Shown: in pieces, positions 5,243 to 5,616 of the stretch
Layout: every line of letters starts with the position of its first letter
How positions within the stretch are numbered: the stretch's first letter is position 1
NCBI GenBank assembly: GCA_028716065.1
Contig: JAQUQN010000074.1
Coordinates: forward strand, 1-5,616
Source: Candidatus Omnitrophota bacterium
GTDB taxonomy: Bacteria; Omnitrophota; Gorgyraeia; 2-01-FULL-45-10
DNA: 5,616 bases
Direction of reading: 5' to 3'
Notes under the pieces: generated by a model
Seen by the model: the letters and a program-made list of their open reading frames with translations, nothing else
What the model was told of the DNA's origin: nothing
Database searches by the model: none
Program-made: the position numbers and the translations under genes

Positions 5243-5616
5243 ATGATGTATCTAAAGGACATATTAAAAGGCATAAAATACAAAAGCGATGACGATCTAT
5301 CTTCTGTCATTGTAAGTGGCGCGGCCAGCGATTCGAGATTAGTAAAGAAGAATAGTCTTTTTGTCGCGCTTAAAGGGCATGACCAAGACGGTCACAATTT
5401 CATAAATGAAGCCATAAGAAAAGGCGCTAAGGTAATAGTTTCCCAGAGGAACTTCAGATCCGGTCCAGGCGTCAGAAAGATATTTGCCGATACGGAAAAA
5501 GAACTTCCCAGGATAGCGGCCAATTTTTATAAAAATCCAGCCAGCCGCTTAAAGATGATAGGAGTTACCGGCACGAACGGTAAGACCACAATAACATATC
5601 TTATGGAAAGCATATT
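5243..5616 (+). CDS. murE: UDP-MurNAc-tripeptide synthetase MurE, 3' end outside window
   Basis: The first 124 residues of a Mur ligase, open to the window end; the full family length is about 480-500. The N-terminal domain, which binds the UDP-sugar, shows SDSRLVKKNSLFVALKG at 29-45 and DGHNFINEAIRKGAKVIV at 49-66, both typical of MurE. The ATP-binding P-loop is GVTGTNGKTT at 107-116, the MurE form. MurE adds the third residue (usually meso-diaminopimelate or Lys) to UDP-MurNAc-L-Ala-D-Glu in the cytoplasm; the specificity motif lies beyond the window, so the amino acid cannot be told. Two ATGs, 5243 and 5246, are possible starts; the Shine-Dalgarno (GAG 5238-5240) is weak and fits either. 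It follows ftsI after 15 bases, the standard order. Confidence 0.95.
   Translation, partial: MMYLKDILKGIKYKSDDDLSSVIVSGAASDSRLVKKNSLFVALKGHDQDGHNFINEAIRKGAKVIVSQRNFRSGPGVRKIFADTEKELPRIAANFYKNPASRLKMIGVTGTNGKTTITYLMESI

Overview
The window looks like an ordinary bacterial chromosome segment. It carries a small RNA-metabolism gene group followed by the start of a division and cell wall (dcw) cluster, all on the + strand. Composition is moderate in GC, Arg is often AGG and Ile often ATA, and the RNase P RNA is of the ancestral (A) type. With the gene order zinc-ribbon protein / RNase HI / rnpB / mraZ / rsmH / ftsL / ftsI / murE, this fits an uncultured Gram-negative-type lineage. Candidatus Omnitrophota or a relative is my best guess, but it rests on general resemblance, not on a marker that proves it.

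Left part (1-1420): the C-terminal part of a coiled-coil/C4 zinc-ribbon protein overlaps a short-type ribonuclease HI by 11 bases. The last codons of the RNase HI gene also form one strand of helix P1 of the RNase P RNA (about 876-1378). That RNA is followed by a clear intrinsic terminator. It is unusually long because it contains an extra compound palindrome at 1084-1145. A second palindrome (1430-1481) sits just after the terminator and shares the same terminal hexamers (CCTGAG ... CGAAGG). The two look like members of one dispersed repeat family, one of them inside a functional RNA.

Right part (1482-5616): a near-consensus sigma-70 promoter (TTGACA, 17 bp, TATACT) drives the dcw operon. 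Its leader holds three head-to-tail 10-bp boxes of the AAAGTGG type, a typical MraZ operator, and the third box runs into the ribosome binding site of mraZ. Then follow mraZ, an unrecognised basic 60-residue ORF with a strong Shine-Dalgarno, rsmH (16S rRNA m4C methyltransferase), an FtsL-like one-pass membrane protein, a class B penicillin-binding protein (FtsI type) and the first 124 codons of murE. Gaps are short (6-36 bases) and no internal terminator was seen, so they are probably co-transcribed and autoregulated by MraZ.

I found no defence system, mobile gene, CRISPR array, tRNA or new multigene system. The most interesting points are the repeat inside rnpB, the rnhA/rnpB overlap, the small ORF inside the dcw operon and the operator/RBS overlap at mraZ.
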